Shown piece after piece: positions 1 to 9,355 of a stretch of DNA of 64,000 nucleotides (the first letter of the stretch is position 1; every line of letters starts with the position of its first letter). Made by a program: the position numbers and the translations under genes. The notes under the pieces were generated by a model. The model saw nothing but the letters and a program-made list of their open reading frames with translations. It made no database searches and was not told the origin of the DNA. Source of the stretch: Alkalidesulfovibrio alkalitolerans DSM 16529 (GTDB lineage: Bacteria > Desulfobacterota > Desulfovibrionia > Desulfovibrionales > Desulfovibrionaceae); the NCBI RefSeq assembly GCF_000422245.1, contig NZ_ATHI01000027.1:124001-188000 (forward strand). Reading direction: 5' to 3'.

Positions 1-122
1 TGCTCATGCGCCGCCATGGGCTTATATGCTGGGGGAAAAGCATCGAGGACGCCCTGGCCCTGACCGAGGAGATCGAGGGGCTGGCACGCGTCCGCTGGCT
101 GATGCTCGCCGGAGAACGATGA
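1..122 (+). CDS. class II aldolase/adducin family protein, C-terminal fragment
   Basis: The gene enters from the left edge; codons are in frame from base 3 and end at the TGA at 120-122. The 39 visible residues contain RHGLICWG followed by an acidic helix (EDALALTEEIEGLAR). This resembles the C-terminal HG..xWG region of L-fuculose-phosphate-aldolase/class II aldolase proteins, where a zinc-ligand His sits. Only the tail is visible, so the substrate cannot be told. Its stop overlaps the start of the next gene (ATGA), so the two are probably co-transcribed. Confidence 0.6.
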   Translation, partial: LMRRHGLICWGKSIEDALALTEEIEGLARVRWLMLAGER

Positions 123-1171
123 AAAACGCACCACCCCCGAAAGCCGCGCCCGGCGGCGCTGCACGCAAAATTGCCCACCCCGGCGCGGTGGGCGGCGAGG
201 TCACATCCGAGGACGGAACCAGATTCTTCGCGGTCTCGCCGCTCATGCTCTTTCCCGAGACCACGCCCGAATTCCGCGTCTACCTGAACCAGGGCGGACG
301 CTTCGTGCTCTACACGCGCGAGAGCGAGAGCTTCGACGAGACCACGCGGCGCGCGCTCTTCAATCTGGGTATCGACAAGGTCTTCGTGCTCGCCGAGCAG
401 AAGGACCGCTACAACGACTACCTGGAAGTGAACCTCGCCCGCATCCTCGACGACTCCTCGATCCCCGTGGAGGAGCGCGCCCAGACCTTCTACGGCGCGG
501 CCGAGGCCATTCTGGAAGAGATATACTCCACGCGCCTGCCCGAGGGCCTCTCGAAGAAGCTGCACGACCGGGTGCTGAGCTTCGTGGAGGAGACCGTGCG
601 TTTCCTCTCCCGCGACGACTCGCTGAAGAATCTGGCCAAGCTCATCTCGCACGACTTCTCGATCTTCTCCCACTCCGTGCACGTCTACGCCTTTGCCGTG
701 GCCCTCATGAGCGCCTACGGCCTCTCGGACGAGGAGTGCGTGCGCGCGGGCCTGGGCGCGATCCTGCACGACATCGGCAAGGCTAAGATTCCGCGCTCCA
801 TCCTCGAAAAGGCCCCGGCCGAACTAAGCGAGGAAGAGCAGGGCAAGCTCAGGCTGCATCCCATCCACGGCGTGTCCATGTGCTCCATGCTGCCCCTCAC
901 CCAGGACAGCGTGAACGTCATCCTCTTCCACCACGAGCGGTACGACGGCAAGGGCTACCCCACGGGTACGGCCGGGACGAACATCCCCCTGGCCGTGCGC
1001 ATCGTCTCGGTCTGCGACGTCTACGACAACCTGACCACGGCCAAGCCGCGCCAAAAAGCGCTCACGCCCTTCGAGGCGCTCAAGCGCATGCGCGAGGACC
1101 GGGCCGGAGCCTTCGACCTCGACGTCTTCAAGCGTTTCGTGCTCGTTCTCTCCGGCGCGGAGATCGTCTAG
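119..1171 (+). CDS. HD-GYP domain protein, probable cyclic-di-GMP phosphodiesterase
   Basis: About 350 residues. The C-terminal half is an HD-GYP domain: an upstream His-rich helix (SHDFSIFSHSVHVYA), the HD pair in HDIGK near residues 217-221, and HHERYDGKGYP around residues 270-280. HD-GYP proteins hydrolyse cyclic di-GMP at a di- or tri-iron centre. The N-terminal ~160 residues carry no domain I recognise and no signal peptide. I place the start at the ATG that overlaps the upstream stop (ATGA); the frame stays open further upstream but that part lies inside the aldolase gene. Cytoplasmic signalling role is inferred from the family. Confidence 0.85.
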   Translation: MKNAPPPKAAPGGAARKIAHPGAVGGEVTSEDGTRFFAVSPLMLFPETTPEFRVYLNQGGRFVLYTRESESFDETTRRALFNLGIDKVFVLAEQKDRYNDYLEVNLARILDDSSIPVEERAQTFYGAAEAILEEIYSTRLPEGLSKKLHDRVLSFVEETVRFLSRDDSLKNLAKLISHDFSIFSHSVHVYAFAVALMSAYGLSDEECVRAGLGAILHDIGKAKIPRSILEKAPAELSEEEQGKLRLHPIHGVSMCSMLPLTQDSVNVILFHHERYDGKGYPTGTAGTNIPLAVRIVSVCDVYDNLTTAKPRQKALTPFEALKRMREDRAGAFDLDVFKRFVLVLSGAEIV

Positions 1172-1193
1172 CAGGCCGGTCCTGTAGCTCTTC

Positions 1194-2360
1194 TCAGACC
1201 CAGAGCGTGCGCAGCGTATTCCAAGGCAGGCGGCGTTTGAGGAAGGCCGTGAAGGCCGCATAGGTTTCGCGGCCTGAAAGGATGTCCACGTAGCGGGCCA
1301 GCGCCTTTTCGTCGGTCATGATGGCCTTTATCAGGCGACGGGGGGCGCGCTCCAGGGCGCGAACGAGCCTGAGCGCATGGCGCATCTCCTCGTCCAGGGG
1401 CCGCGTCAGGCGCTCGAAAATCGGCCCGGCGCGACCCGGATCGCCCGCGTCCAGGGCCTGATGCGCGGCCTGCGCGGCCCACTGCCCGGTCCGGATGGCG
1501 TGGGCGATGCCCTCGCCAAGCAGCGGGTCGGCGAAACCGCCCGCATCCCCGGCCAAGAGCACGCGGTCGCGGTGTATGGGGCGCGGCACCCCGCCCATGG
1601 GAATCTTGTGGCCCATGAGCGCGGGCGGGGCCAAAAGCCCCCAGTCGGCCAGAAAACGCCGCAGATCGGCCACGGCCTTGCGCCGGTTCACGCCCAACTC
1701 GCCCATGCCCACGGAGACGTCCTCGCGGCGGGGAAATATCCAGCCGTAGCTGACCTGACTGATGCCGAATTGCAGCACCAGCGGGTGGTCCGGCCGCGTG
1801 GGGTCCGGGAGGTCGCGCCCCGAGACTTTACGCGCGGCCTCGGCCGGGACGTCGGCACAGACGCAGTAGTTGTAGTCCTCGGGCCTGTCCGGCGGCCGCA
1901 CGGCCCGCTTGAGCCTGCCGCTCGCCCCCTCGCAGACCAAGGCCAGCCGCGCCCGGTACGTGGCCCGCCGCGTGTGCAGGCTCACGCCGTCGGCCTGCCG
2001 CGAAAGACCGAGCACCTCCTCGCCTTCGCGCACCACGGCTCCGGCCCTGCGGGCCATGTCCACGAGCAGGGCGTCGAAGTCGCGCCGCGTGACCAGCACT
2101 CCGGCGCGCCAGGGCCGTTGCACCTGCAGTCGCGAAGACTCCATGCACAGGATGCCGCCGTGGTATTCGCGCTCCGCTATATACGCGGGCAGGGGAAAGC
2201 CCAGAGCCGCGAGGGCCTGCTCGGAGAGAGCGCCGCCGCAGGGCTTGTGGCGGGGAAAGACGTCTTTGTCCAAAAGCACGACGGACAATCCGGCCCCGGC
2301 CGCTGCCCGGGCCGCGCTGGCCCCGGCCGGGCCCGCTCCTGCGACCGCGATGTCGTGCAT
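1194..2360 (-). CDS. FAD-dependent oxidoreductase, geranylgeranyl reductase family
   Basis: 388 residues. The N-terminus MHDIAVAGAGPAGASAA is an FAD-binding GxGxxG Rossmann motif placed at residues 7-12, followed by DKDVFPRHKPCGGALS, a Cys/Gly motif typical of the geranylgeranyl-reductase/digeranylglycerophospholipid-reductase flavoproteins. LAGDAGGFADPLLGEG around residue 270 is the second FAD motif. Members reduce isoprenoid double bonds or hydroxylate rings; here the substrate is unknown, with a menaquinone or isoprenoid-lipid role possible. The frame is open 65 codons upstream, but the ATG at 2360 gives the normal N-terminus and leaves room for a promoter shared with the divergent HAD gene. 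Confidence 0.8.
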   Translation of the reverse strand: MHDIAVAGAGPAGASAARAAAGAGLSVVLLDKDVFPRHKPCGGALSEQALAALGFPLPAYIAEREYHGGILCMESSRLQVQRPWRAGVLVTRRDFDALLVDMARRAGAVVREGEEVLGLSRQADGVSLHTRRATYRARLALVCEGASGRLKRAVRPPDRPEDYNYCVCADVPAEAARKVSGRDLPDPTRPDHPLVLQFGISQVSYGWIFPRREDVSVGMGELGVNRRKAVADLRRFLADWGLLAPPALMGHKIPMGGVPRPIHRDRVLLAGDAGGFADPLLGEGIAHAIRTGQWAAQAAHQALDAGDPGRAGPIFERLTRPLDEEMRHALRLVRALERAPRRLIKAIMTDEKALARYVDILSGRETYAAFTAFLKRRLPWNTLRTLWV

Positions 2361-2415
2361 GCCGCTTGATACCCCCATCCGGCATGAATTTGAAGCCCCT
2401 TGACGAAATCCGCCG

Positions 2416-3126
2416 ATGCCTCCATTCACGAGTGATATGCTGCCCGTTACTCCCTTGTACCGCCTCTCGGCCATGATCCTCGATTTCGACGGCACCCTGG
2501 CCGAGTTGACCATCGACTTCACGGCCATGAAGCGCCGTCTGGCCGCGCTGGCCACGGCCTATCTCGAGGACGAGCCGCCCGAACAGGAAATGCCGGTGCT
2601 CGAATGGCTGGACCACCTGACCTGCGCCATCCAGGCCGTGGAAGGCCGCGATCTGGCCGTGGAGTTCAACACACGCGCCCGCTTCCTGGTCATGGACATG
2701 GAGTTGGCCGCCGCGCGGGCCGGACGCCTCTTCCCCTTCGCCCGGCCCTCCCTGGACAGGCTCAGGACAAGCGGGTTGCGGCTCGCGGTCATCACCCGCA
2801 ACTGCGCCCCGGCCGTGCGCATCGTCTTTCCCGACATCGCGGACCACGTAGACGTGGTGCTCACGCGCGAGGACGTGACGCGGCCAAAGCCCGATCCGGC
2901 CCACGCGGGCGCTGCGCTTGCGGCCCTTCGCGCCCGCCCGGGCGAGACGCTGATGGTCGGCGACCACCCCCTGGACATGGCGGCCGGGGCAGGCGTGGGG
3001 CTGATCAGCGCGGGCGTGGCCACAGGCCGCGTGAGCGAGGATGTCCTGGCCGAGGCCGGGGCTTGGCTGACCGCGCCCGACCTGCCCGCCCTGCTCGACA
3101 TGCTCGCCGCGCGCGGCCTGCTGTAG
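2416..3126 (+). CDS. HAD family hydrolase (phosphoglycolate-phosphatase-like)
   Basis: Up to 236 residues. Shows the HAD motifs in order: DFDGTLAEL (nucleophile Asp and acid/base Asp, about residues 23-27), VITRN as motif II, KPDP as motif III Lys, and MVGDHPLDM as motif IV. A helical cap lies between motifs I and II. The family removes phosphate from small metabolites; the substrate is not evident. ATG codons at 2416, 2437 and 2473 are all possible starts and none has a strong ribosome-binding site, so the N-terminus is uncertain. It diverges from the flavoprotein gene across 55 bases. Confidence 0.8.
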   Translation: MPPFTSDMLPVTPLYRLSAMILDFDGTLAELTIDFTAMKRRLAALATAYLEDEPPEQEMPVLEWLDHLTCAIQAVEGRDLAVEFNTRARFLVMDMELAAARAGRLFPFARPSLDRLRTSGLRLAVITRNCAPAVRIVFPDIADHVDVVLTREDVTRPKPDPAHAGAALAALRARPGETLMVGDHPLDMAAGAGVGLISAGVATGRVSEDVLAEAGAWLTAPDLPALLDMLAARGLL

Positions 3127-3154
3127 CCGCCCGCGAAGAGAGCCGTCTCCCGGC

Positions 3155-3182
3155 TTGCAAACTTCTCAAAAATTGATATATT
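3155..3182 (+). promoter_or_regulatory. candidate sigma70 promoter of the toxin-antitoxin pair
   Basis: TTGCAA (3155-3160), a 16-base spacer and TATATT (3177-3182) stand out in locally AT-rich DNA. The toxin ATG at 3189 is only 6 bases past the -10 box, so transcription would begin about at the start codon, giving a leaderless or nearly leaderless mRNA. Inferred from pattern only. Confidence 0.4.
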
Positions 3183-3188
3183 CCGTCC

Positions 3189-3467
3189 ATGCCTTGGTCG
3201 GTCAACATCACCGAAAAAGCGCGCAAGGGCGCGCGCCGGCTGCCCACGGCAGTGCTCGCCGCGCTGAAGCTCCTCATGGCGGAAATCGAACTGAAGGGGC
3301 CGGTGCGCGGCAACTGGGCGAATTACGGCAAGCTCGGAGAGGGACGGCACCACTGCCACCTCAAGAAAGGCAGACCGACCTACGTGGCGGTCTGGGAAGA
3401 GACCGACCGCACGATCAGGATCATCGAGGTGACGTATGTTGGCAGCCACGAAAAAGCACCCTACTGA
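3189..3467 (+). CDS. RelE/HigB-like toxin of a type II toxin-antitoxin system
   Basis: 92 residues, basic. The pattern of a helical N-terminus (KARKGARRLPTAVLAALKLLMAEIE) followed by strands GEGRHHCHLKKGRPTYVAVW and IRIIEVTYVGSHEKAPY fits the small RelE/ParE-superfamily fold. Relatives cleave mRNA at the ribosome or poison gyrase; which one cannot be read here. The toxin gene precedes the antitoxin, the HigBA order, and the two reading frames overlap by 32 bases, so they are translationally coupled. The stand-alone pair may be a stability module. Confidence 0.75.
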   Translation: MPWSVNITEKARKGARRLPTAVLAALKLLMAEIELKGPVRGNWANYGKLGEGRHHCHLKKGRPTYVAVWEETDRTIRIIEVTYVGSHEKAPY

Positions 3468-3771
3468 CGTCGTGGAGATCAGGTTCCGCGTGCCCGCCGC
3501 CAGGGCGGACGAGGCCCGCCGCGTCCTGCACGCCCTTGGCGGCCAGGAGGCGCCCTCCTCCTGGCGCGAGGCGCTGTCCGGCTTCTCGCCGGGCGAGGCG
3601 CTGCGCGGAGCCCGCGCCAAGGAAGGGCTGACGCAAAAGGCCCTGGCCGCCAAGCTCGGCGTGAGCCAGGCCAACCTCTCCCAGATGGAGCACGACGCCC
3701 GGCCCATCGGCAAGGCCATGGCCAAGCGGCTGGCCGGGATTCTCGACGTGGACTACCGCCTCTTCCTCTAG
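3436..3771 (+). CDS. XRE-family antitoxin (HTH) of the toxin-antitoxin pair
   Basis: 111 residues. The C-terminal half is a Cro/C1-type helix-turn-helix: GLTQKALAAKLGVSQANLSQMEHDARPIGKAMAKRLAGILDVD, about residues 63-107. The N-terminal half, an ~55-residue segment, would be the toxin-binding part by analogy with HigA-type antitoxins. It starts inside the end of the toxin gene in another frame. Autoregulation of the pair is expected from the family, but no clear operator palindrome is seen upstream of the toxin. Confidence 0.78.
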   Translation: MLAATKKHPTDVVEIRFRVPAARADEARRVLHALGGQEAPSSWREALSGFSPGEALRGARAKEGLTQKALAAKLGVSQANLSQMEHDARPIGKAMAKRLAGILDVDYRLFL

Positions 3772-3805
3772 CTCCCTCCCCCCTTCCCCTCCCTTCCCCC
3801 TCCCC
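3772..3805. other. 34-base pure pyrimidine tract
   Basis: Directly after the antitoxin stop the plus strand is only C and T for 34 bases, with six runs of three or more C. The minus strand therefore has six closely spaced G-runs, matching the G3+N1-7 pattern for a potential G-quadruplex. Nothing else is seen before the next gene at 3888. Confidence 0.7.
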
Positions 3806-3887
3806 GGCGCGCAGCGTCTTTCCCCTTGCGGCCGGGTCGTGCTAGAGAGGAGCGAAACACCGTTCGCCCAAACGCCCGGAGACCGCC

Positions 3888-6800
3888 ATGTCCGACGAGC
3901 CGCGCCCGCTGCCCTGGAAAAACATCCTCATAGCCGTGCTCCTGGCCGTGATCGTGGTCCAGGCTTGGCAGAGCCGCGCGCCCAAGCCCGCGCCGGACGA
4001 GCGGCCCGCCGAGACGGCGCGCGCGACGCCCGGCGGCCAGGTGCGCGAGTTCACGGCCGACATGGGCCAAAACGCCCTGCTGCTGGTCTTCGACACCCCC
4101 TACGGCACGGTCGAGGGGCCGGTGGAGGAAGGCCGCCTGCCCCTGACGCTCGCGCCTGAAATACCCGGCCAGTGGGCCTGGATATCGGCCTACGCGCTGC
4201 GTTTCTCGCCCGAGCAGGGATTGCCCGCCGGGACCGCCTTCGAGGTTCGTCTGGACCCGGCCGCGCTGCCCCGCGAGCAGCCGCCCCTGGCCGAGCCGCA
4301 CCGCCTCACGGCCGCAACGCCGCCCTTCGTGGTCACCGACATGCGCCTCGCCGAGACCGACGTGACCACCGACGCCGTGGTGCGCGCCCGCCTCGCGGGC
4401 CGGGTGCGTTTCTCGCACGAGGTCAGGCCCCAGGACTTCCTGGAGCACGTGCGTTTGATCGACCCGGCCAAGCCGGGCGAGCCCGTGCCGCTCTCCCTGA
4501 CCACGGGCTACGTCAGCAACGAGATATCCTTCGTCACAGAGCGGCTGCGCAAGACCACCGAGCCGCGCGACCTTGTCCTGACCGTGGGCAAGGAACTTTC
4601 GCCCGTAAACGGCGGCGCGCTCGGCCAGGACATGACGCTTACGCGGCCCTTCGGCATCGATCCGGTGTTGCGGCTCATGGGCGCGGCCCCGGTGGAGCGC
4701 GGGGCCACGGCCTTCTCCCTGCGCCTGGACTTCTCCGCGCCGGTCTCTCCGGATCAGGCGCGCAGCCTGATCAGCGTCTCCCCGGCCGTGGCCTTCACGC
4801 TGCGCGGCCGCGCGGACGAGAGCCTGACCCTGGAAGGCCCCTTCGCGCCCGGCGCGCGCTACACGGTGAGCGTCTCGCCCGGCCTTTCGGCCCTGGACGG
4901 CGCGCGCGCCGAGTCCCCGCTGAGCGTGGAGGTGGCCGTGCCGGACCTGACCGCGCGCGCGGCCTTTGCCGATCCAGGCCTGTACCTCACGGCCAGGGGC
5001 GCGGAAACGCTGCGCATCGAGGCCGTGAACGCCGATCAGGCGCAACTGTCCATCGACCGCATCCACGCCAACAACCTCTTCTACGCCCTGGCCACGCAAG
5101 GCTACGACCTCTTGCGCGACGAGGGCTGGAGCGGGGCCATCGCCCGCGTCCTGGGCGATCGCATCGTGGAGGAATGGATCACTCTGCCCAAGACCCGCAA
5201 TACGTTGCACCACGTGCCCCTGGCCTTGGGCGAGCGCATCGGCAAGGAGCGGCCGGGGCTGTACCGCGTGCAGGTCAACCTGCCGGGCCAGTGGCGCGTG
5301 AGCCAGCGCTACGTGTGCATCACGGACATCGGCCTCACGGCCAAGCGCGCGGGCGACGACATCCTCGTCTGGACGGCCCGCTTCTCGAACCTCGCGCCAG
5401 CGGCCGGAACGCGGCTGACCGTGCTCTCGGACCAGAACCAGGTCCTGGCCGAAGGCGCGGCCGGGCCGGACGGCCTGTGGCGGGCCACCCTGCCGGACAA
5501 CGCCGACGGCCGCGCAACGCCCTTCGTGGTCCTGGCCCGCGCGCCGCAGGGCGACGACTTCTCCTTCCTGCTCTTCGACGCCACGCGGGCCGACACCCAA
5601 GGACTGGACACGGGCGGCGCGCTTTTGCCGCCCTCCGGGCTTCGGGCCTTCGTCTTTGGCGAGCGCGACATCTACCGCCCCGGCGAGACCGCGCGCACGG
5701 CCCTCATCCTGCGCGGCCGCGACCTGAGCCCGCCGCCGCCCGTGCCGCTGGCCGTCAGCGTGGCCGATCCGCGCGGCCGCGAGGCGTATGCGCGCACCGT
5801 GACCACGGACGAGGCGGGCTGGGCCTTCCTGGACCTCGCCCTGCCCGGCTCGGCCGCCACCGGCCCCTTCACCATGGCTGTGCGCGCGGGCGAGGACGTG
5901 GTGGGCGAGTACCGCTTCCAGGTCGAGGAGTTCGTGCCCGACCGCATCCGCGTGGAGGTGGACGCGCCCGGCGAACCCGCTCCCGGCGCGGAGATACCGC
6001 TTGCGGTGCGCGCGGCCTGGCTCTTCGGCCCGCCCGCCGCGAACCTGCCCGTGGAAGTGCGCGCCCGGATCGAGGCCAGGCCCTTCGCGCCCAAGGGGTT
6101 CGAGGGGTTCGCCTTCGGCCGTCTGGAGGGCGAGTTCGAGCCGCGCGAAATTTTCGCCGAGGAAGGCTCCCTGGACGAGGACGGCGCGTTCACGGCGCGC
6201 CTGCGCCTGCCGGGCGGCCTGACTCCTCCGGCCGCCCTGACGCTGACCGTGGCCGGACGCGTGCGCGAGCAGGGAGGCCGAGGCGTGACCGCCGCGCGGG
6301 CCGTGGCCGTGCACGCCTATCCGGCCTATCCGGGCCTGGGCGTCCCCGGCCGCGAGGGCTTTGCGCCCGGAGCCGAGGTGGCCCTGCCCTTCGTCTGGAT
6401 CACGCCCGACGGCGGGACCGCGCCCGACGCCGAACTCACGGCCCAACTCGTGGAGGAGCGCTGGCAGACCGTGCTGCGCCGCGCGGCCGACGGCTCCTTG
6501 CGCTACGTCTCGGTGAGCGATCCGCGCGTCGTGCAGACGCGGCAGGTGCGGGCCGTGGACGGCAAGGGATCGCTCTCCTTCGTCCCGCCGGGTCTTGGGG
6601 GCTATCGCATCGCCCTTGGCGATCCCGCGAGCGGGGCCGCGGCCGAGACGCGTTTTTGGGTCTCCGGCGCTGGGTTCGGGGCCTGGGCCACCAGCGACGG
6701 CGCGCGCGTGGAGATCATGGCCGACAAGAAGGACTACCGGCCCGGCGAGACGGCCGTGTTCCAACTCCGCTCGCCCTTCCCGGGCAAGGCCCTGGTGACG

Positions 6801-9347
6801 CTCGAACGCGACGCCGTCTTGCGCCACCAGGTGGTGGACATGCCCGGCAACACGGCCGAGGTCCGCTTTGTCCTGGACGAAGAGCACGCGCCCAACGTCT
6901 ATGTCACGGCCGTGGTCGTGCGTAAGGTGGGCGACATCGCGCCGGGCGAGCCGGGCCGGGCCTTCGGCTCGACGCCCGTGAACGTCTCGCGCGAGGCCCG
7001 CAGGCTGGCCGTCTCGACCGAAGCGCCCGAGCTCTCGCGGCCCGGCACGCGCCTTGAGGCCACGGCCAAAACCGCGCCCGGCGCGCGCCTGACCCTGGCC
7101 GTGGTGGACGAAGGCGTGCTGCGTCTCATCTCGCAGAAAACGCCCGATCCCTTCGCCTATTTCCTGGCCAAGCGCGGCCTGGACGTGGAGAGTTTCGACA
7201 TCTTCTCGCTGCTCTTCCCCGAGCCGCGCGGCAACCGCGCCCGGCCCGGCGGCGGCATCTCGGACGACGAGTCGCGCTACACGGGCAGCGCGCCCATCCG
7301 GCGCAGCCGCCCCGTGACCTTCTTCTCCGGGCCGCTGACCGCCGACGCCTCGGGGCTGGCGCGCTTCGCCGTGGACCTGCCCGAGGACTTCCAAGGAGCG
7401 CTTCGCATCATGGCCGTGGCCGCCCACGAGGGCCGCTTCGGCTCAAGCGAGACGGCCGCGCGGGTCAAGAGCCCGCTCGTGCTCCTGCCCTCGTTCCCGC
7501 GCTTTCTGGCCACGGGCGACACTGCCCTTACAGCCGTGACGCTTCGCAACGACACGGGCCGCGCGGGCGAATTCAGCGTGCGCCTCGCGGCCGAGGGCGC
7601 GGGCGAGGTCGAGAACCCCGCGTTCACGCTTTCGCTTCCCGAGGGCGGCGAAGGCCTGGCCCTGTTCACGCTCAGGGCGGACGACGAGGAAGGCGAGATC
7701 GACCTGAGAGTGACGGCCGAGGGCAACGGAGAGACATCGAGGACGTCCGAGACCCTGGCCGTGCGCGCCAAAAGCCCGCCCGTCACGTCCGTGTCGGGCC
7801 GTGCGCTCGAAGCGGCCGAAACCGAGCTGATCGCGCCCGACATGAGCCCCGACGTGGGCCCGATCACGCCGGGCAGCCTCAGGCGCGAACTGACCATCGG
7901 CAACCAGCCGCTGCTGCGCTTCGGCGGCCAGCTCGAACGGCTCCTGCGCTATCCCTACGGCTGCGCCGAGCAGACCGTCTCGGCCGCCTTCCCGCTGCTG
8001 CGCTTCGAGGATCTGGCCCAAACACTCGCGCCCCATCTCTTCGCGGACGCCTCGCCCAAGGCCATGGTCCAGCAGGCCATCGCCCGGCTGGGCACCATGC
8101 AGGCCGACGACGGCGGCTTCGCCATGTGGCCCGCCTTCGGCTCGGGCTGGTCCGACGCGCCGAGTTCAGAGCCCTACGTCTCGGTCTATGCGGCCCACTT
8201 CCTGGTCGCGGCCGACCGCCTTGGCTTCGCGGTCCAGCCCGGCCTGCTCGGTCCGGCCCTGGACTACGTCGGCAGGCAGGCGCGCGGCAGCGGCACGGGC
8301 GCGTCCGCGCTGCGCGTGCGGGCCTACGCCTGCTTCGTCCTGGCCCAGGCCGGACGGCCCGAGCGCGGCGTCATGGACGCCTTGCGCGAGCGCCATCTCG
8401 CGGCCATGCCGCCCGACGCCAGGGCGCTCCTGGCGGCTTCCTACGCCCTGGTGGGCGAGGCGGAGCAGGCGCGCGGCGCGGCCGCCTTCGGCGATCCCGT
8501 CTTCACGGCCGCGCGCGAAAGCGGCGGCGACCTCGACTCGCCCGTGCGCGCCCGAGCCCTGACCCTGCTCGGCCTGTCCTATTCCGTGCCCGACGACCCA
8601 CGCCTCGCGCCCCTGGCCACGGACCTCTCGGCGCGGCTTTCGGCCGACGCCTGGTTCACCACCCAGGAGACGGCGCTTGGCTTCATGGCGCTCGGCCACT
8701 ACCTCGGCCAGCGCCGCGAGGCCGGGAGCTTCGCGGGCGAGGTGATCCTGCCCGACGGCTCGCGCCACGCCGTGTCGAGCGACAAGACCGTGACGCTGCG
8801 CGACATCCGGGGCGACGGCCCGATCAAGGTGCGCCTTAACGAGGGCTTTTCGCCCGGCGCGGCGCTGATCAGCCTGCGGGCCACGGCCGCGCCGACAGGG
8901 CCGCTGCCGCCCGAGAGCCAGGGACTCAGCGTGGCGCGCGCCTTCCTCGACCGCGAGGGGAATCCCGTGGACCTTGCGGCCGTGCGCCAGGGCGATCTGG
9001 TGGTCGTGCGCACCGAGGTCGCCTCGCAGTCCGGCCGCGTGGACAACGTGGCCCTGCTCTCGCTTCTGCCCGCCGGATTCGAGGTGGAGAACCCGCGCCT
9101 GACCTCCACGGAGCGGCTGCCCTGGATGGAGACCCTGTCCGATCCACTCTGGCAGGACCTGCGCGACGACCGCACGGCCGTCTTCGCCTCAATCACGGCC
9201 GAAAAACCCCTGACCGTGTACACGCTTTTGCGCGCGGTCACGGCCGGGGAGTTCGCCGTGCCCGCGCCGCTGGCCGAGGCCATGTACGACCCCGGCGTGT
9301 ACGCGCGCGGCGAGGCCGGGCGGCTGAGCGTGACGCGCGGGCAATAG
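3888..9347 (+). CDS. bacterial alpha-2-macroglobulin family protein
   Basis: 1819 residues, a usual size for long bacterial alpha-2-macroglobulins (YfhM type). An N-terminal hydrophobic segment (residues ~13-27, ILIAVLLAVIVV) with no lipobox Cys suggests a signal anchor in the inner membrane facing the periplasm. Then follow many beta-rich macroglobulin-like domains and the thioester motif YGCAEQ, with Cys1359 and Gln1362 able to form the internal thioester that traps attacking proteases. After it come helical repeats of the thioester domain and a C-terminal receptor-like domain. It lies 8 bases ahead of pbpC, the classic partner: the pair is thought to protect and repair the envelope after protease attack. 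Confidence 0.92.
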   Translation: MSDEPRPLPWKNILIAVLLAVIVVQAWQSRAPKPAPDERPAETARATPGGQVREFTADMGQNALLLVFDTPYGTVEGPVEEGRLPLTLAPEIPGQWAWISAYALRFSPEQGLPAGTAFEVRLDPAALPREQPPLAEPHRLTAATPPFVVTDMRLAETDVTTDAVVRARLAGRVRFSHEVRPQDFLEHVRLIDPAKPGEPVPLSLTTGYVSNEISFVTERLRKTTEPRDLVLTVGKELSPVNGGALGQDMTLTRPFGIDPVLRLMGAAPVERGATAFSLRLDFSAPVSPDQARSLISVSPAVAFTLRGRADESLTLEGPFAPGARYTVSVSPGLSALDGARAESPLSVEVAVPDLTARAAFADPGLYLTARGAETLRIEAVNADQAQLSIDRIHANNLFYALATQGYDLLRDEGWSGAIARVLGDRIVEEWITLPKTRNTLHHVPLALGERIGKERPGLYRVQVNLPGQWRVSQRYVCITDIGLTAKRAGDDILVWTARFSNLAPAAGTRLTVLSDQNQVLAEGAAGPDGLWRATLPDNADGRATPFVVLARAPQGDDFSFLLFDATRADTQGLDTGGALLPPSGLRAFVFGERDIYRPGETARTALILRGRDLSPPPPVPLAVSVADPRGREAYARTVTTDEAGWAFLDLALPGSAATGPFTMAVRAGEDVVGEYRFQVEEFVPDRIRVEVDAPGEPAPGAEIPLAVRAAWLFGPPAANLPVEVRARIEARPFAPKGFEGFAFGRLEGEFEPREIFAEEGSLDEDGAFTARLRLPGGLTPPAALTLTVAGRVREQGGRGVTAARAVAVHAYPAYPGLGVPGREGFAPGAEVALPFVWITPDGGTAPDAELTAQLVEERWQTVLRRAADGSLRYVSVSDPRVVQTRQVRAVDGKGSLSFVPPGLGGYRIALGDPASGAAAETRFWVSGAGFGAWATSDGARVEIMADKKDYRPGETAVFQLRSPFPGKALVTLERDAVLRHQVVDMPGNTAEVRFVLDEEHAPNVYVTAVVVRKVGDIAPGEPGRAFGSTPVNVSREARRLAVSTEAPELSRPGTRLEATAKTAPGARLTLAVVDEGVLRLISQKTPDPFAYFLAKRGLDVESFDIFSLLFPEPRGNRARPGGGISDDESRYTGSAPIRRSRPVTFFSGPLTADASGLARFAVDLPEDFQGALRIMAVAAHEGRFGSSETAARVKSPLVLLPSFPRFLATGDTALTAVTLRNDTGRAGEFSVRLAAEGAGEVENPAFTLSLPEGGEGLALFTLRADDEEGEIDLRVTAEGNGETSRTSETLAVRAKSPPVTSVSGRALEAAETELIAPDMSPDVGPITPGSLRRELTIGNQPLLRFGGQLERLLRYPYGCAEQTVSAAFPLLRFEDLAQTLAPHLFADASPKAMVQQAIARLGTMQADDGGFAMWPAFGSGWSDAPSSEPYVSVYAAHFLVAADRLGFAVQPGLLGPALDYVGRQARGSGTGASALRVRAYACFVLAQAGRPERGVMDALRERHLAAMPPDARALLAASYALVGEAEQARGAAAFGDPVFTAARESGGDLDSPVRARALTLLGLSYSVPDDPRLAPLATDLSARLSADAWFTTQETALGFMALGHYLGQRREAGSFAGEVILPDGSRHAVSSDKTVTLRDIRGDGPIKVRLNEGFSPGAALISLRATAAPTGPLPPESQGLSVARAFLDREGNPVDLAAVRQGDLVVVRTEVASQSGRVDNVALLSLLPAGFEVENPRLTSTERLPWMETLSDPLWQDLRDDRTAVFASITAEKPLTVYTLLRAVTAGEFAVPAPLAEAMYDPGVYARGEAGRLSVTRGQ

Positions 9348-9355
9348 GAAGGGAC

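Noticed and set aside
3768-7427. A very long open frame on the minus strand opposite the alpha-2-macroglobulin gene
   Set aside because: It is His/Gly/Arg-rich without domains, as expected for the antisense of a GC-rich gene with G/C in third positions. The plus-strand frame has a full protein with recognisable motifs.
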